A DNA stretch of 64,000 nt from Heliocidaris erythrogramma (Eukaryota > Echinodermata > Echinoidea > Camarodonta > Echinometridae). The stretch lies in contig CM046854.1 in the NCBI GenBank assembly GCA_025617745.1, positions 62,701,606 through 62,765,605 of the forward strand, read 5' to 3'. The notes under the pieces were generated by a model that was given only the letters and a program-made list of their open reading frames with translations, did not search any database and was not told the origin of the DNA. A program made the position numbers and the translations under genes. This document shows, one piece after another, positions 34,330 through 47,754 of this stretch (the first letter of the stretch is position 1; every line of letters starts with the position of its first letter).

Positions 34330-35640
34330 GTTAATAGAATAGCACGTTTCACTGAAATCTAAGGACTCTAGCTAAATTGTCAACAAAGGCCATTCAATTT
34401 TGATCTTAAATCAATAGAGAAATACAAGAAACACCTGAGATTCTTCAAATCGGCAAGCTCAATAAAATAATTTAAAAAAAAAATCTTCCCGAAGAAGAAC
34501 ATATACTAAAACATTGTGATTTACAGTGGTCAATCACAAAGCGTGATCAATCACAATAACGAAACGGAGTGGCACGAAAGTAGCGTCTGGAACGCAATAG
34601 TGATAGTGGTAAATTAAAAGTTGAAATTGTACATAATATGTAATGGCATATTTTGAAATATTGAGCCTAATCAAGTTATTGGACGTATTTTTACCCGCAG
34701 CATGTCGTAATTATGATCCCCCCCCCCCAAAAAAAATATATGCATTTTAGTTACATATGTAATTGCAGTTTTGGGAATATTAAGCCTAATCAAGGTATTA
34801 CACATATTTTTACCCTATGTATTGTGTAACGATGGGACCATGTTTGTAACTTCATGCAATAAAATTATTATTTTCAAATAATATATGCATTTAGCGTTCC
34901 GGAAGAGTCTTTACGTGCCATACGTTTCGATAATAAAACGTATGGTAATTATTGTGTCAGTAATGTCGTTGTAATTGCAGGTCTCATGTGCTGCTTCTTG
35001 GCTACCCTGTAGTCATACTTACCGTCCCCGGTGTTTTTCTATCAATTTGTTTTCAAAAGTCAGAACATTTTGTGTATTATAACACACATTGTGAAATCTA
35101 AAATCTCAACATTATCTGAAAGTGTATCCATCATCTTTCTTTCAAAACGGAGATTATTTGGGCGTCATAACAAGTTACTCACTCGCTTACCCTATAACAC
35201 ACCATCGAAATTCGTGAGATCGCAAAAATGGCAGTCGTCTTTCAGAAGCTCCATTAATGATGATTATTTTTCCTTATTGACCCGAACTTACGAAATTGAG
35301 GGAGATCTTGGGCATTACGTAAAACCTGTCAGTTGTAAAAGTGAAATCCGCTATCGGACACGTCGCTGAATAGTCTCAAAGTCCCCGTGAGAACATACGA
35401 CTGCGTGACTTTAACCATTTTTTCCATCAATATTCCAAAATTATGTTATTGTACACAGCACTTTATAATCCTGAATCTACATTTATGTACCTCGTAAGGA
35501 AATCGTGTCAGTATGCTATATGTATATGCATTTCAAAACCTTTGACATATGTTATCCCCTATGTCTGCTTAAAGTAAAATAAACTGAACTCAACTGTATA
35601 ATGTTTTTCATATTTTATAATTATTAGGGACAAAAAAACA
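34330..35640. other. B-C intergenic spacer, duplicate of 5440-6740
   Basis: Similar throughout to the A-B spacer, with indels and a poly-C/poly-A tract near 34719. No maintained coding frame. Confidence 0.5.
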
Positions 35641-35749
35641 ATTTTCGCCAAAACTTCAAAAACCTTCCAAAAACCGCTCAGTAAGAGGTTAGGGGTCCAG
35701 TTTGCCTCCATAATTCCCTGACAAGCAATAAAAAAAAAAGTGCCGGGAT

Positions 35750-35885
35750 AACAGACCCATTTCTAAGGATTTTTTTGGGGGAAAATGGGACCCATGTCTA
35801 ACGATTTTTTTGGGGGAAAATGGGACCCATGTCTAAGGATCTTTTTAATGAAAAGGGGACCCATGTCTAAGGATCTTTCTTCAAA
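35750..35885. repeat. ~40-bp minisatellite, three to four units
   Basis: Units resemble GGGACCCATGTCTAAGGAT plus TTTTTTGGGGGAAAAT. Present only in the B-C spacer, at the place where the A-B spacer has the TTTAAACAAC tract. A long poly-C follows at 35936-35954. Confidence 0.8.
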
Positions 35886-36390
35886 AAGTCACCCTTCCCA
35901 GCGGCACATCCCCGTATACCCAATATACGTGAGTACCCCCCCCCCCCCCCCCCGGGTCCAAAAGGTGTTTACCCTAATGATGATGATAAAAATCCCTTTA
36001 ATATGCTTTTCCCCTTCTTCAGTGTTTACCTTGAAGTATTCAGTTTTCTCTTTCCGTTTTACTCTAGAGGGGGTTGGGCCCTTGATCCGCCTATCTGTTG
36101 TAGATCTTTTAGGAAACTGGTTCGTGTTCTGGGCGCTGGAAAGAAAAGTTATGTCATGGGTGTTGGTATGTGAGTGCACATGTCAAACGAGGTTCCATCG
36201 ACTGTGTATATTTTTGTGATTCTCGAGATTCGGCTCCAGTAAAATCTTCCTACCTTGGTATAGCCCTAAACTGCCCTCTCCAAACAAAACAAACCAAATA
36301 AAAAAACCCACAACAGAAAACACAAAAGACAAAAAACAAAATAAAGCAACAAGAACAAAAAAAATAAAAAAAAATAACAACAACAAAAAT

Positions 36391-36434
36391 ACCGAACTCG
36401 CACAGCTGTATTTATACAGCCGTGCGAGTTCGGT
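36391..36434. repeat. 20-bp inverted repeat just upstream of gene C
   Basis: ACCGAACTCGCACAGCTGTA (36391-36410) pairs with 36415-36434 with one mismatch and a 4-nt loop. Gene B has only the left arm (around 7658-7680), so the second arm is new in gene C. It ends where the conserved promoter-proximal block begins, 95 bp before the ATG. Confidence 0.9.
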
Positions 36435-36519
36435 AATATCGTCCGCCCGCATTGCTAGCGAAGTGAATTCACTAATTCAAAGCACAGAACCTTTGTCGTG
36501 GAGTTCATTTGCTCCCGTG
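36435..36519 (+). promoter_or_regulatory. Conserved 85-bp promoter-proximal/5'UTR block of gene C
   Basis: Counterpart of 7691-7775, same length with few substitutions, ending 9 bases before the gene C ATG. Core promoter elements cannot be named. Confidence 0.35.
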
Positions 36520-36528
36520 TAAACCAAT

Positions 36529-36583
36529 ATGGCACAAAGCTGTAAAGTGTTGTACCTGATGTCTATTTTCGCCATGAATTCAG
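36529..36583 (+). CDS. Gene C exon 1: signal peptide
   Basis: Encodes MAQSCKVLYLMSIFAMNSG, a hydrophobic leader of the same length and phase as gene B exon 1, donor gtatgt. Confidence 0.75.
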
Positions 36584-39500
36584 GTATGTATTTATCTTTG
36601 TCATACAAATAACTTCACTCAAAGTCGCCGTTCGTTGAACATTATATTCACAAGTAACAAAGTTACAAAAATACTGTAAATCGTAAAAATAAATCTTACG
36701 GGAATATTCTGCAGGGAATGAGCAAAATTGATTTGTATTGATATGTAGTTATTTATCTCACACCTTTAGACAGAGTAACCTGTTCATGCAGCTATTGTAT
36801 ACATATTAAAAATAACCTTGATTAATAAAAAACCCCACTGGTTTACAACAGGGCTCTGGAAATTAAAATTTTAAATCAAAATGTCTAATATACAACGTGC
36901 AGAACTGACAGGGGTAACGCTCATTTACGGGTATGAAATTATAACAAAACTAGTTCGTACATATTCAGAAATTAGATTTTCAATATATGAGGGGGCAGAA
37001 CCATGTAATGCTCTCCAAGTAATAAGCATAATTTTATACTTGATACGCTCTCTGACTGATAGCCAATGTAACCCTTTCAAAATTGGTGAAATGTGATCCC
37101 TTTTACGTGTCCTAGACAATATTCTGGCAGCAGCATTTTGTGCTCTTTGTAGCTTAGCTATTTGAGAAGATGACACATTGTACAGAAGAGAATTGCAATA
37201 GTCAAGACGAGAAATTACAAATGCATGAATTATAGTGGTAACTGTTTTATCTGACAATATCTTTCTGATGTTACTGATACTACGTAGATGAAAATACATT
37301 GACTGACATGTTTTTTTTTGTACAAAATCATTCATTGTCATATTACTATCAAATAACACTCCAAGATTACGTGCACTGTTTTTAGGTAATACATGTGAAT
37401 CACCAATTCGGATGGAATAGAGTTGTAAGTCAACCTTCTGATACTGAGATGAAAGAATTAAAAATTCACTCTTAGCATCACTGAGCTTAAGCTTGTTCAA
37501 ACACATCCATGCCTTCATTTCAGCTGTACACCTTTCCAACTTCTGACGTCTGCTAATTACACTCTCAGGTCCAAAGGATTAAATGGTATATAAAGCTGAG
37601 TATCATCTGCATAAAGGTGGACATGGACATCATGTAATCGAGCAATCTCTGCAAGAGGTGTAGAGTAGATACTAAAGAGGGACGGGCCCAAAACTGACCC
37701 TTGTGGCACGCCGTAAGAGAGATTAACCTCTGGTGAAACGGAGTCGTTGATCTTTACGGACTGTGATCGATTATCCATATAAGAGCGAAACCAGGACAAG
37801 GCACAACCTTCAATGCCCACAGATGAAAGTCGGTGCTGTAGGATGTCATGATCGATAGTGTCGAAGGCCGACGATATATCAAGAAGCACTAGAAATACAG
37901 CCTGTTTGGAATCAAGAGCTTGCAAAGTGTTGTTATGTACCTTAAGTAAAGCCGTCTCTGTTCCATGGTGCTTTTTGTAGGCTGATTGGAAAGATTCATG
38001 GAGATTGCGATCTTCAAGATGATCATGGAGACGTACAGCTACAATCCTCCCTAACACTTTCGAGAGAAATTTCAGATTAGACACGGGGCGATAGTCCTTG
38101 AAATCATCCGTGTCTAAATTTGACTTTTTTCAAACAGAGGACACACAATAGCACTTTTAAATGAGTAGGGAAACACACCACGTTGAAGAGACTCATTTAT
38201 GATTTTCGTAATACATGGCAGCAAACATTTTATGTGCTTTTTCAGGATCCACGTTGGCAAGGGGTCATTAAAGGAGGAGGAGGATGGTGAACGAGTTATG
38301 ACCCTTAACACTTCATCTTCAGTCGCTGGATCAAAGGAGTGCAATGCCGGTAGGCCTGTATCGTTGGAAGAAGACATCTCACGTACCGGCACTGATGAAA
38401 CTGTGGAACATGTGGAGGTGTCAAGTTCCTGCCGAATCTTGATGATCTTTGAATCAAAGTAGTCTCTAAACTTTGCTGCAAGATCGAGATCAGTATCATG
38501 CACTGGAAATTTGGGGTAACTTCGATGATGGAGAAGGCTGTTGATAACTTTGTACAGCTCTCTAGGGTCATCTTCACAACTTAAAATCTGGTTCTCATAA
38601 TATGATGATTTAGACTCTTTGATCATATTCCAGACAAGATCCCTCAGGGAAGTATATAGTTGTCTGTCGATTTCAAGTTTTGATTTACGCCATCTCCGCT
38701 CAAGTCTCCTCCGAAGTTTTTTAGCTTCTGCAATCTCCTCTGAGTACCATCCATTAAATGGTCTAATAGTGATCATGCATTTCTTCAATGGAGCATGCTT
38801 CTCAAGAATCTCAGAAAGTGTACTTTCATATTGCTCGATTAAGCAGGTTAAGCTCTGGCTCTTGATTAGTGATCAAGACTGATGAGCTAAGATCTGCAGC
38901 AAAATCATCATGGTTAATGGATTTCAGCTTCCGATATGAAATGATCTGTCTATTTGTGGCTGGTTTATTGGTATTCAGAACACAGTGTAATGCAGCATGG
39001 TCACTGATAAAAGATGACACCTCAAAAGATTTGATGAGACTATCACAGGAGCGAGTAATAACATAGTCCAAGATATGACCATTCACATGAGTTCCATCCT
39101 GTACCATCTGGGTCAGACCGAAGGAGTTGAGAATATCTTTGAATTTCTGTGTCTCTGAACTGGTAGAATTATCCCAATGAAGGTTGAAATCACCCACAAT
39201 CAAAAGCTTGCATTGGGAAGATAGAAGTGTCGCTGTGTAATCTGCAAACTCATCGATAAACACAGCAGTAGAGATCTTGTTCTTTCGACTATAGGGAGGT
39301 CGGTACAACACCAAGATCTTGATCGGTGTGGAAGTCCCGGGAAACTGAATGTCGCAACACAGGCTCTCAAAGCTTGATGCAGTAAAGGTTGATGTAACAC
39401 CTCTCTTGATTGATGCCCTATGGAGAATGGCAATACCACCACCAAGACGATTAGGGCGAGGGACGTGATAAAATGTGAAGCCGGCTAACGTTAGATCACC

Positions 39501-42500
39501 AATCACCTTCCTGTGCTTCTCTGAATCGGAGAGCCAGGTCTCTGTGAGGCAAACAATGTCAAAGTCATGTTGAATGAAATGATCTGCCAGTAGGTCTGCT
39601 TTATTACAAACAGATTGGGCATTGATAACACACAACTTAGCACTGTTTTTGGCATGTACAACACTTGATTTATCAGAGGAAATGTAAGGGGGGCATAATC
39701 TATGATTGCAAGTGGTCCCATCGCTTGCATCAAGGTAGGGAAACGACCGTGCTGGAATACACCTTTGCTTTCTTCTCCCTGCTCTTTTACCTTTGTGAAT
39801 TGGTCGTTTCTGAATTCCCATAGAGTTTATGCCATACTTCCTCCTGCAGTGGACATGTTGTCAGGTTAAGTCTCTCAACATTAATATGTACCAATTTGTT
39901 TCTGTCATATGTCTTACGGTCATTTGTTGATGCATGAGCATTATAGCGATGCTCACCAGAGACAGAATTATGGCTGCTTGGTCCAGGATTCAGATCAATG
40001 TCCCCAGATAAAATAAGTCGTAGTTGGAAAGTCGAAGTTGTGTTTGCATAATATGCAATAAGATTTCCAGTAAACTTTGAGTGCTTCAACTGGAGTTGTG
40101 CATTACAACCATAGATCTTGGACTTCAATACATGAGGGCTGGTCAATGACTTTAGCTCCTTCCTTCCTACAGCAGATACAAGAACAATGGCCAGCAGGTT
40201 GAATGACTTCATTGTTAAGTCCATGTCCATTCAGGAAGACAATGGTATGTCTGGATGAGTGCACTTCAAAGGCCAAGACAAGAACATGGAGGACATGCAT
40301 GTAGTGATGGCTGAGTGTATGAAGACAGATTGCAAAAACTTTGTCCACTTTGATCTTCTAAAATAGCAGCGAAAAAACATCAAAAATAGTCTAGAGGGAT
40401 CCTGACTATATCACAAAAAGGCTGGTGTGCATAATGTAGCAAATCAGTCAAAAATAAACCAGCAACAGCACAAACTTGTAGAGCAAAGGAAGAGAGGGAC
40501 AGCCTGTCAGGCGCACACTCTCAATCTAATGATTCTAGCTAAATTGTCAACAAAGACCAATTTTGATCTAAAATTATATGTAACTAAATACTTTACCCAA
40601 ACTGATCATCTGAAATTATACAAATCGGCAAGTTCTATAATTTTAAACAAATTTTCTTTTCGAGGAAGAACATATAATAAAACATTGTGATTTACATTCA
40701 TCAATCAAAGAGCGTCATGCATATAGCCTGGCGAAACGGAGTGGCACGAAAAGTCGCGTCTGGAACCCAAACGGCGATAAAGGAAAATTAGAAGTTGTAA
40801 TTTTACATAATTATATAATGGAAGTTTTGGTTATATTAAGCATGATGAAGGTATTTGAGGTATTTTTACCCGCTATATGGTGTAATGATAGGCCTATGGA
40901 CGCATTTTTTTGTACCATGAATTTCACTAAGCTACATATTAAAGTATTCCTTGCCTGTCGTTTATCCGAGAGGATATGGGTATTTGAAAATTGATTTAAA
41001 TCACTGGTATCCGTGTGATCCCGAACGTGTATAAAAAAAGAATATGGCCGCGCAAAACAAACGAAAGTAATGAAAAGAAGAAAGAAAGAGAAGAAGAAGA
41101 AGAAGAAGAAGAAGAAGAGGAAAAAGTTTTGAGATCCTATATCTCTAAAAGTATTTATGCTTTGGACCTTAGAAAAAGAAGAGAAAGAAAGAAATAAAAA
41201 GTGTCAGCCGCCAGGCACTAAAAAAAAAAAAAAAAAGATTTTAAATTTAATTTTAGGTCTGTTTTTTTTTTTCTGGGTGAAATTATTAAAACAGCTATTT
41301 CAATAAGTGAAACTGAAGACTGAAAAGTTTAATTTAGGCTACAAGAGGTCCAAATTGATCACCGTAACTCCCCAGGGCTATGCATGATTTGAACTGTTTA
41401 AGAACCCAGCTGACGTAGTTTTACAAGTGAAATCAAAGATTCGAAGAATGATACTTTCGTCAGTATTTTTTTCTTCTTTTGTTCTTTTTGTGAAAAGTAA
41501 CTTACATTAAATCTTCATGAACGATTCTATTCATATGTTTCATGTTCAGTGAAGTTGATTAAGCCCTCTCAGTAATTTGCAATGATTTGATCTGTCTGAC
41601 CGTACACGTGCAATACTAATAGAGTACTAATACGTTGATTATGTTTTTTCTTTTTTCACCCATACCAGGGGTCTGGCAGACTTCGATTATCCACAAATGT
41701 AACTGGGGAACATACGATATACATGTCAACGCAATTCAGTTCAGTTTCAGTTCAGTTTTTATTCCACATCAAGCAAACATACGAATGCATGATGAGAGTG
41801 AGAGAGAGAGAGAGGGGGGGGGGGGGGGGGGAGAAGCAAAGTGAATAGACGCTGTGCATGCACGATATGACTACCTCTAAGAAATACTGCAAAATGTATA
41901 CGACCATCTAACTTTCCTTAAGTCGCATTAACCCATACTGGTGAACAGAGAACATATTACGATAGATTTCAAGATCGGCTATAGAACTGCCCTTTACCAT
42001 GCAGTTTATTTACCCCACCATGCCCCTATTCTGTAACTTTCCCCTTTGGCTGGCCACTGATAAAAAACATATAATAATTCGTATGTTTCATCTCATTTTA
42101 TCCTACTTTCCTTACATCCTACAACTAATTTTTAAATGAAATGTGTTCTCTCATATATCTTTTCAATAAATTCAACAAAATAATATAAATCATTTTCCGC
42201 CCTACATAAACGATTAAAGAAAGGTCGGAAAATGCCGCCAACGGCTAGCCCGGGCTGGAATATAGCTCACAGCATGGAAGGGCTTACATATGTAGCTTTT
42301 GCCATGTTTAATCACATTTCAGTAACTTTTAAACTTGTTTTTGTAATTTTGTACCAGGTATCCATGGTCAAGTAACTAGACCACCATCCACTGCTGCTGC
42401 TCTTGGAGATGATGTATCATTGCAGTGTACCACTACACAGAGTAATCCTACCTTTGTTTGGGTTGATGGAGATGATGGGATGGGTATATACACTGGGACT

Positions 42501-44148
42501 ATCAGAGTGACAGGTAACCCAGAACATGCTAACATAGAACTAGGTGCTAGTATAGTGATCCGCAGATGTCTGTACTGAATATCAATGACATTGAAATGGA
42601 TGATGATGGCAACTATACCTGTTATCTTACTGGACATCAACCATCTGAGGATGATGAGACTATGGTGACTGTAGAAGGTAAGAAAATACAGGATGTATAC
42701 AGCAGCGGATCCAGGATTTTAATTCGGAAAAAAGTTCTGACATAAAACAAAAGTCATCAATTTTAGGGATTTGTTTGTAACTCCAAAATTCTCTGACAAG
42801 CAAACCAACAAAAATCAAAACACACACATTAAAAAAAAGGGGGATGTACGTCACTCTGTATCTTTTCTTTATAGAAAATAGTTCGATAAATGAAAAAACT
42901 CTTATATGCATACAATTGCGCATGTGTGTGTAATTGACAGCGGCGACGGTGTCTCGTCATGACAGGGTGTGTGTGTGTGTGTGGGGGGGGGGGGGGAATT
43001 CCAGAAAACACCAGCGACCAAACGGGCAGGGTCTGTCAAGATACACCCGGAGAAGATTTACATTTTTGGAGGATAGCTACCATCCATTTTAGGCCTCGGT
43101 AAATTTTTATCGATGATTTGCGACCTCGCATAGTGACCGAGGGAAAATGAGATATTTCTTTTAATTTCTGGCTATGACATTTTTATATTTAAAACACTTT
43201 TGATTCGGGGCGGATCTAGGAATTTGTAGATAAGGGATCAACAATATATTTTAAAAATTCCGACGAGGATAAAAAAATAACGAAAATAGAAAGGTAATAA
43301 CAGGAGGTGTCTTTTTACTGCGAATTCTCTGACAAGCACCCCCCCCCCCAAAAAAAAACAAAACAAAAAAAAACAAAAACAAAAACACACACAGAACAAC
43401 CCCCTAAAACAAAACAAAAAAAAAAAAAACACGCACAAGTACATCCCCAAAACACACAAAAAAAGAAAGACAAACAAAAAGTGAACAAAACAAAACAAAA
43501 AATCATCACCTCAAAACAACCCCCCTCCCCCCCCCCCCCAAAGAAAAAAGAAAGCGCGCCGGTAGGGGGGGGGGTGGGAGGGGAGGGGGTACGCCACTTT
43601 TAGTTTCAAAATGGGGGGCAGGGCGCACATATCCCCTCAATCCATCACTGCTTTTGATTGAACATGCAAATCCAAGAATGACGTCTGTTCTTAAATCCTG
43701 TCTTTTTACTCTTAATGTGTCACACAGCGTTAAAGTAGCTATCCAAAGAAAATCACAAATATGGCAATTAATGTATCACTAGAAAGTGGGAAGCTTACAG
43801 ATGGCAATCGTATAAGTTTTATGTCAACTGTATTTTTACCGTTTTATAATTGATAATAATCATTACTTCAAATGTTTCCAAGCGTTGAATTTGGATAACC
43901 TTATTTAATTTATGCCATCTATGCAATAATAAGTATTAAGCCAATATTTATTTTGATGGAATTTTCTTGTAATGTGATCTTTAAAACATATTGTTTCAGC
44001 AAATTTCTAAATTCACCGATTGAGAAGGCAACCCCTTTGAAAGGAGAGGTGTGCCTCGTCCCATCTTATTTTGAAGCAATGGTCCTGATTGAAATTCATT
44101 GTTATTATTATTTATAATTATTTATAATATTATTAGCATTATCATTAC

Positions 44149-44191
<43 letters not shown>

Positions 44192-47100
44192 TACTATTTC
44201 CTTCTCCTTCTGTTGTTTTATAGTTGGATCATCCACACAGCCCATTGTTTTGACATGTAATGATACCCACTACCAAGCCACATGTGATGCTGAAGAGAGT
44301 AAACCGGCAGAAACCATAACATGGATCTTAGATGGTGACGAACAGTCTGATGGCATAGTGGTAACAGATCTTGGAGCTACTCCACCTCTATTTAGCATGA
44401 AGAGCATGTTCACATTTCTAGCAACCCGAGAGAACTTCAATATTGAATTGGTGTGTAACATCGGTGGTCATCAAGTAACCAGATTGAATAGACAAGAATC
44501 AAGACGTGTGGATTGTCATAGTAAGTATGATTTGTTTAAAGAGGAAACAACGATAAAATCAATCTTCTGATAGAGAAAATTGCAATGTTTAATTAACCTT
44601 GCATTTCAACTACCCCATTCCCCTTTCAGATGAAGACATAGAGCCATATATTATAGCAAGAAGAGAGTATTTAATAAGATTGCGTACCGATAAAGTCAAC
44701 TTCCTTTTACATATATTTTGTAATTGAGCTGTTTGATCCAGATTCATAGTTGACGTTGTTGTTGTTTTTTGTCATTACTTATCTATTCATAATAGCAGTG
44801 CTATATGAGAAATTGTGGCATTGTCTACACTACATGTATAACAATAAATAGTGTGCAGTTATGTGTAATATTTCTATATAAACTCTCTGTGAAAGGCGGT
44901 GACCAGTTTAAAAATTACTTCGTTTTCAGAAAAGTATTTTGGATTATGAGAATGTGAGATTTCATTAATAGGTTTAATTGATTTGATTTTTGTTTGTTTC
45001 TGTTTTCTTTTCTTTTGTTTATAATTCTTTTCCTGTTTGTTTAGAAATAGATAGATTTGTGCTTTTTTAAAAATATTATAATTATAATCCTGTGATTGTG
45101 CCCATTCCAACACTATATCAAGACAATTACCTTTTAAATTGTGCTGTGTTTGTGTTCTCCTTTACTAATACAGGTCTTCCACAATCTGGAAGCATTGATA
45201 TTATAATAGATGTTCAAGAATCAACTCTTGATGTGACATGTGAAAGGATTACTACAGTTGACCAACCTACTCCAGCTATCATTAACTTCTATATCTACTC
45301 CAATGATACACTGATACCCAAGTCTACAGATTCAGTCAACACTGTCACTGTACCAAAGCCCGATCATGATACAGAGTTCAGATGTGAAGCTGGTAATTAC
45401 CTTGGAAATACGACAACTACAAAGACATATGAGCCAGACAGTAAGTGAATTTTCTATTTGTATGGATAAACCCCCCAAGGTACACCACCATCTAGGACAA
45501 CTACCCCCTAGGACAACTACCGCCTAGGGCTACCACCCTCTAGAACGACTACCCCGGGACAATTACCCCCAGGAAAAAAAATCCCCCACATAAAATGACG
45601 ATAACCCCGACAATCCCCCTCCCCCGGAACAAAATTTTGGCCCCGGCCACCTTCCCGGACAACTACCCTAGAATCCGGGGGGGGGGGGGGGGAGGGGGTA
45701 GTTGTCCGGTGGGTAATTGTCCAGAGGGTAGTTGTTCTGAGGGTGGTTGTCCTAGGGGGTAGTTGTCCTAGGGGGTAGTTGTCCTAGAGGGTTGTTGTCC
45801 TAGGGGTAGTTAGTTGGGTGGTAATCATCATTGAGGGTAATTGTCCCGGGGGGGGGGGGGGGGTAGTCGCCCTAGAGGGTGGTTGCCTTAGGGGGTAGTT
45901 GTCCTAGAGGGCGGTTATCCTAGGGGTGGTTATCCGGGGGTGTACCCCAAATAAAGCCTCCCTTCCTTAAATAAGGGTTAGTTGTCCAGGGGCTATTGGC
46001 CAGGGAGTAGAGCGCCGTCTCCGTCCTTCATAAGATGGGGAGGCTGTTTTAACGGTATATGGGGCTACTTGTGCTAGGGGATAACTTTCGGGGGAAGGGG
46101 GAAATCCTCCAGGGGGGTAATGGTCCAGGGGTAGTAGTCTGGGGGAGGGGGGGGGGGCGAGGGTGGTTGTCCGGATGCGCTGGTTTCAAGACTTCATAAC
46201 TATCCTATTATTTCTCTAATTTCTATGCTGTCACTCAATTCAAATTGTTTAGTTTACATTGCCCAGTAAAGTGTATCTTTAATGAATTAAGACAAGGGTT
46301 ACTAAAAAACCTGTTTAATTTTTGTATAGATATTTATTTACCTAGGCTTTATTACATTACATTTTTGTTTCATCTTTTGAAATTGTGAATATTATTACTT
46401 AGGATTATTATTTCATTAATTGCAGTGTTGTTTACCTGTATGGTCTATCTATTCATATTTAGCTCCCCGATATATTTTAGAATTTGTATTTTGACAATTT
46501 TTATTCCTCAAACTTTGACTGATTTGTGAGAGTAAATATGTGGACTCTAACTTTAAACAAACTGTTCATTATAAGTCAAACTTGTCATGAAATACAAAAC
46601 CTAAAGAAATATTAATTCATTTTACAACCAAATAGGGGGTCTACTATAACATCAGAAACTTTCACATGTAAGAAACTCCAGGGAATATTGCTAGTTATCC
46701 ACACTTGGAAATTCATCCTTCCAAATCTATTAAATCGCAACATTGTTTATCTTGGAATGCGAAAATTTCTAACTGGGAAATCAGCCACTATAAGCAATTA
46801 ACATTTTTTTTTTTTTTTTTTTACAGTACATGCATATGATTTTGTACTTCTCATTTGCTTATTAATCCACATTGACAGGTCTTCTTTATAGTATTTCATA
46901 TAGTATTGCATATGATATAGATCACTCATGAAAACATGTTTTCATGAGTGAATTGTGCACGTGTCAAACAAATGGCTATTTTATTTCTAACATTCCTTTT
47001 TTTATTTGTTTCATTTTTTTTTGCTCTCTTCCCATTTCATAAACAGGACCAACAACCCCTCCACCAACGACAGGTATTTCCATTCATTTTTATTATATAA

Positions 47101-47706
47101 CATACATTTGTGTGCTGACCTATTATTCGCACGTGATGCTTCTTTTCAGTTTCTTCCAAATTATACTAAATTTATATCGAAGTTAGTTTCAAATAGAAAT
47201 TGATGTTTTTAAAATTTTTTTTTTTCAATTTTCTTATGTTTTGCTTTTATATGACTTTATGACTTTATATGACTTGCTTTTATATGACTTGAATTGATTT
47301 GCATTATCATGGAAATAGTTTATACATATTTAAGTAGTTCCCTATCATTGGTTTTTTCCTGTCATACATGTATTCATTCCTGTGTCATAGTCATCTGTTT
47401 TCTCTATTTCATTGACATTTTTTTTTCACCCTCTTTGAGTACCTGTCCACCCTCTTCATGTACCTACACTCATATTATAACTCCTTCTGATGCAAAACAT
47501 GCATGTTATATTTATGGCCAAAAATATGCATGTCGTAATACGCATGTTATCCCAATAATATTGACCTGTGGCACTAACCTTGTACGGAATTGATAATATT
47601 TAGTATCCATAGTAACTGTTCTGTTCATGTTGAGCTCATTATGCACTAATGTGAAGGTGATGAAATATTTTACATTCCACTTGACATTCACGTTGGGCCA
47701 CAAAAC

Positions 47707-47754
<48 letters not shown>

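Noticed and set aside
35785-36219. 144-codon open frame upstream of gene C
   Set aside because: It starts inside a minisatellite and crosses a poly-C tract; the matching part in the A-B spacer is not open in the same way.
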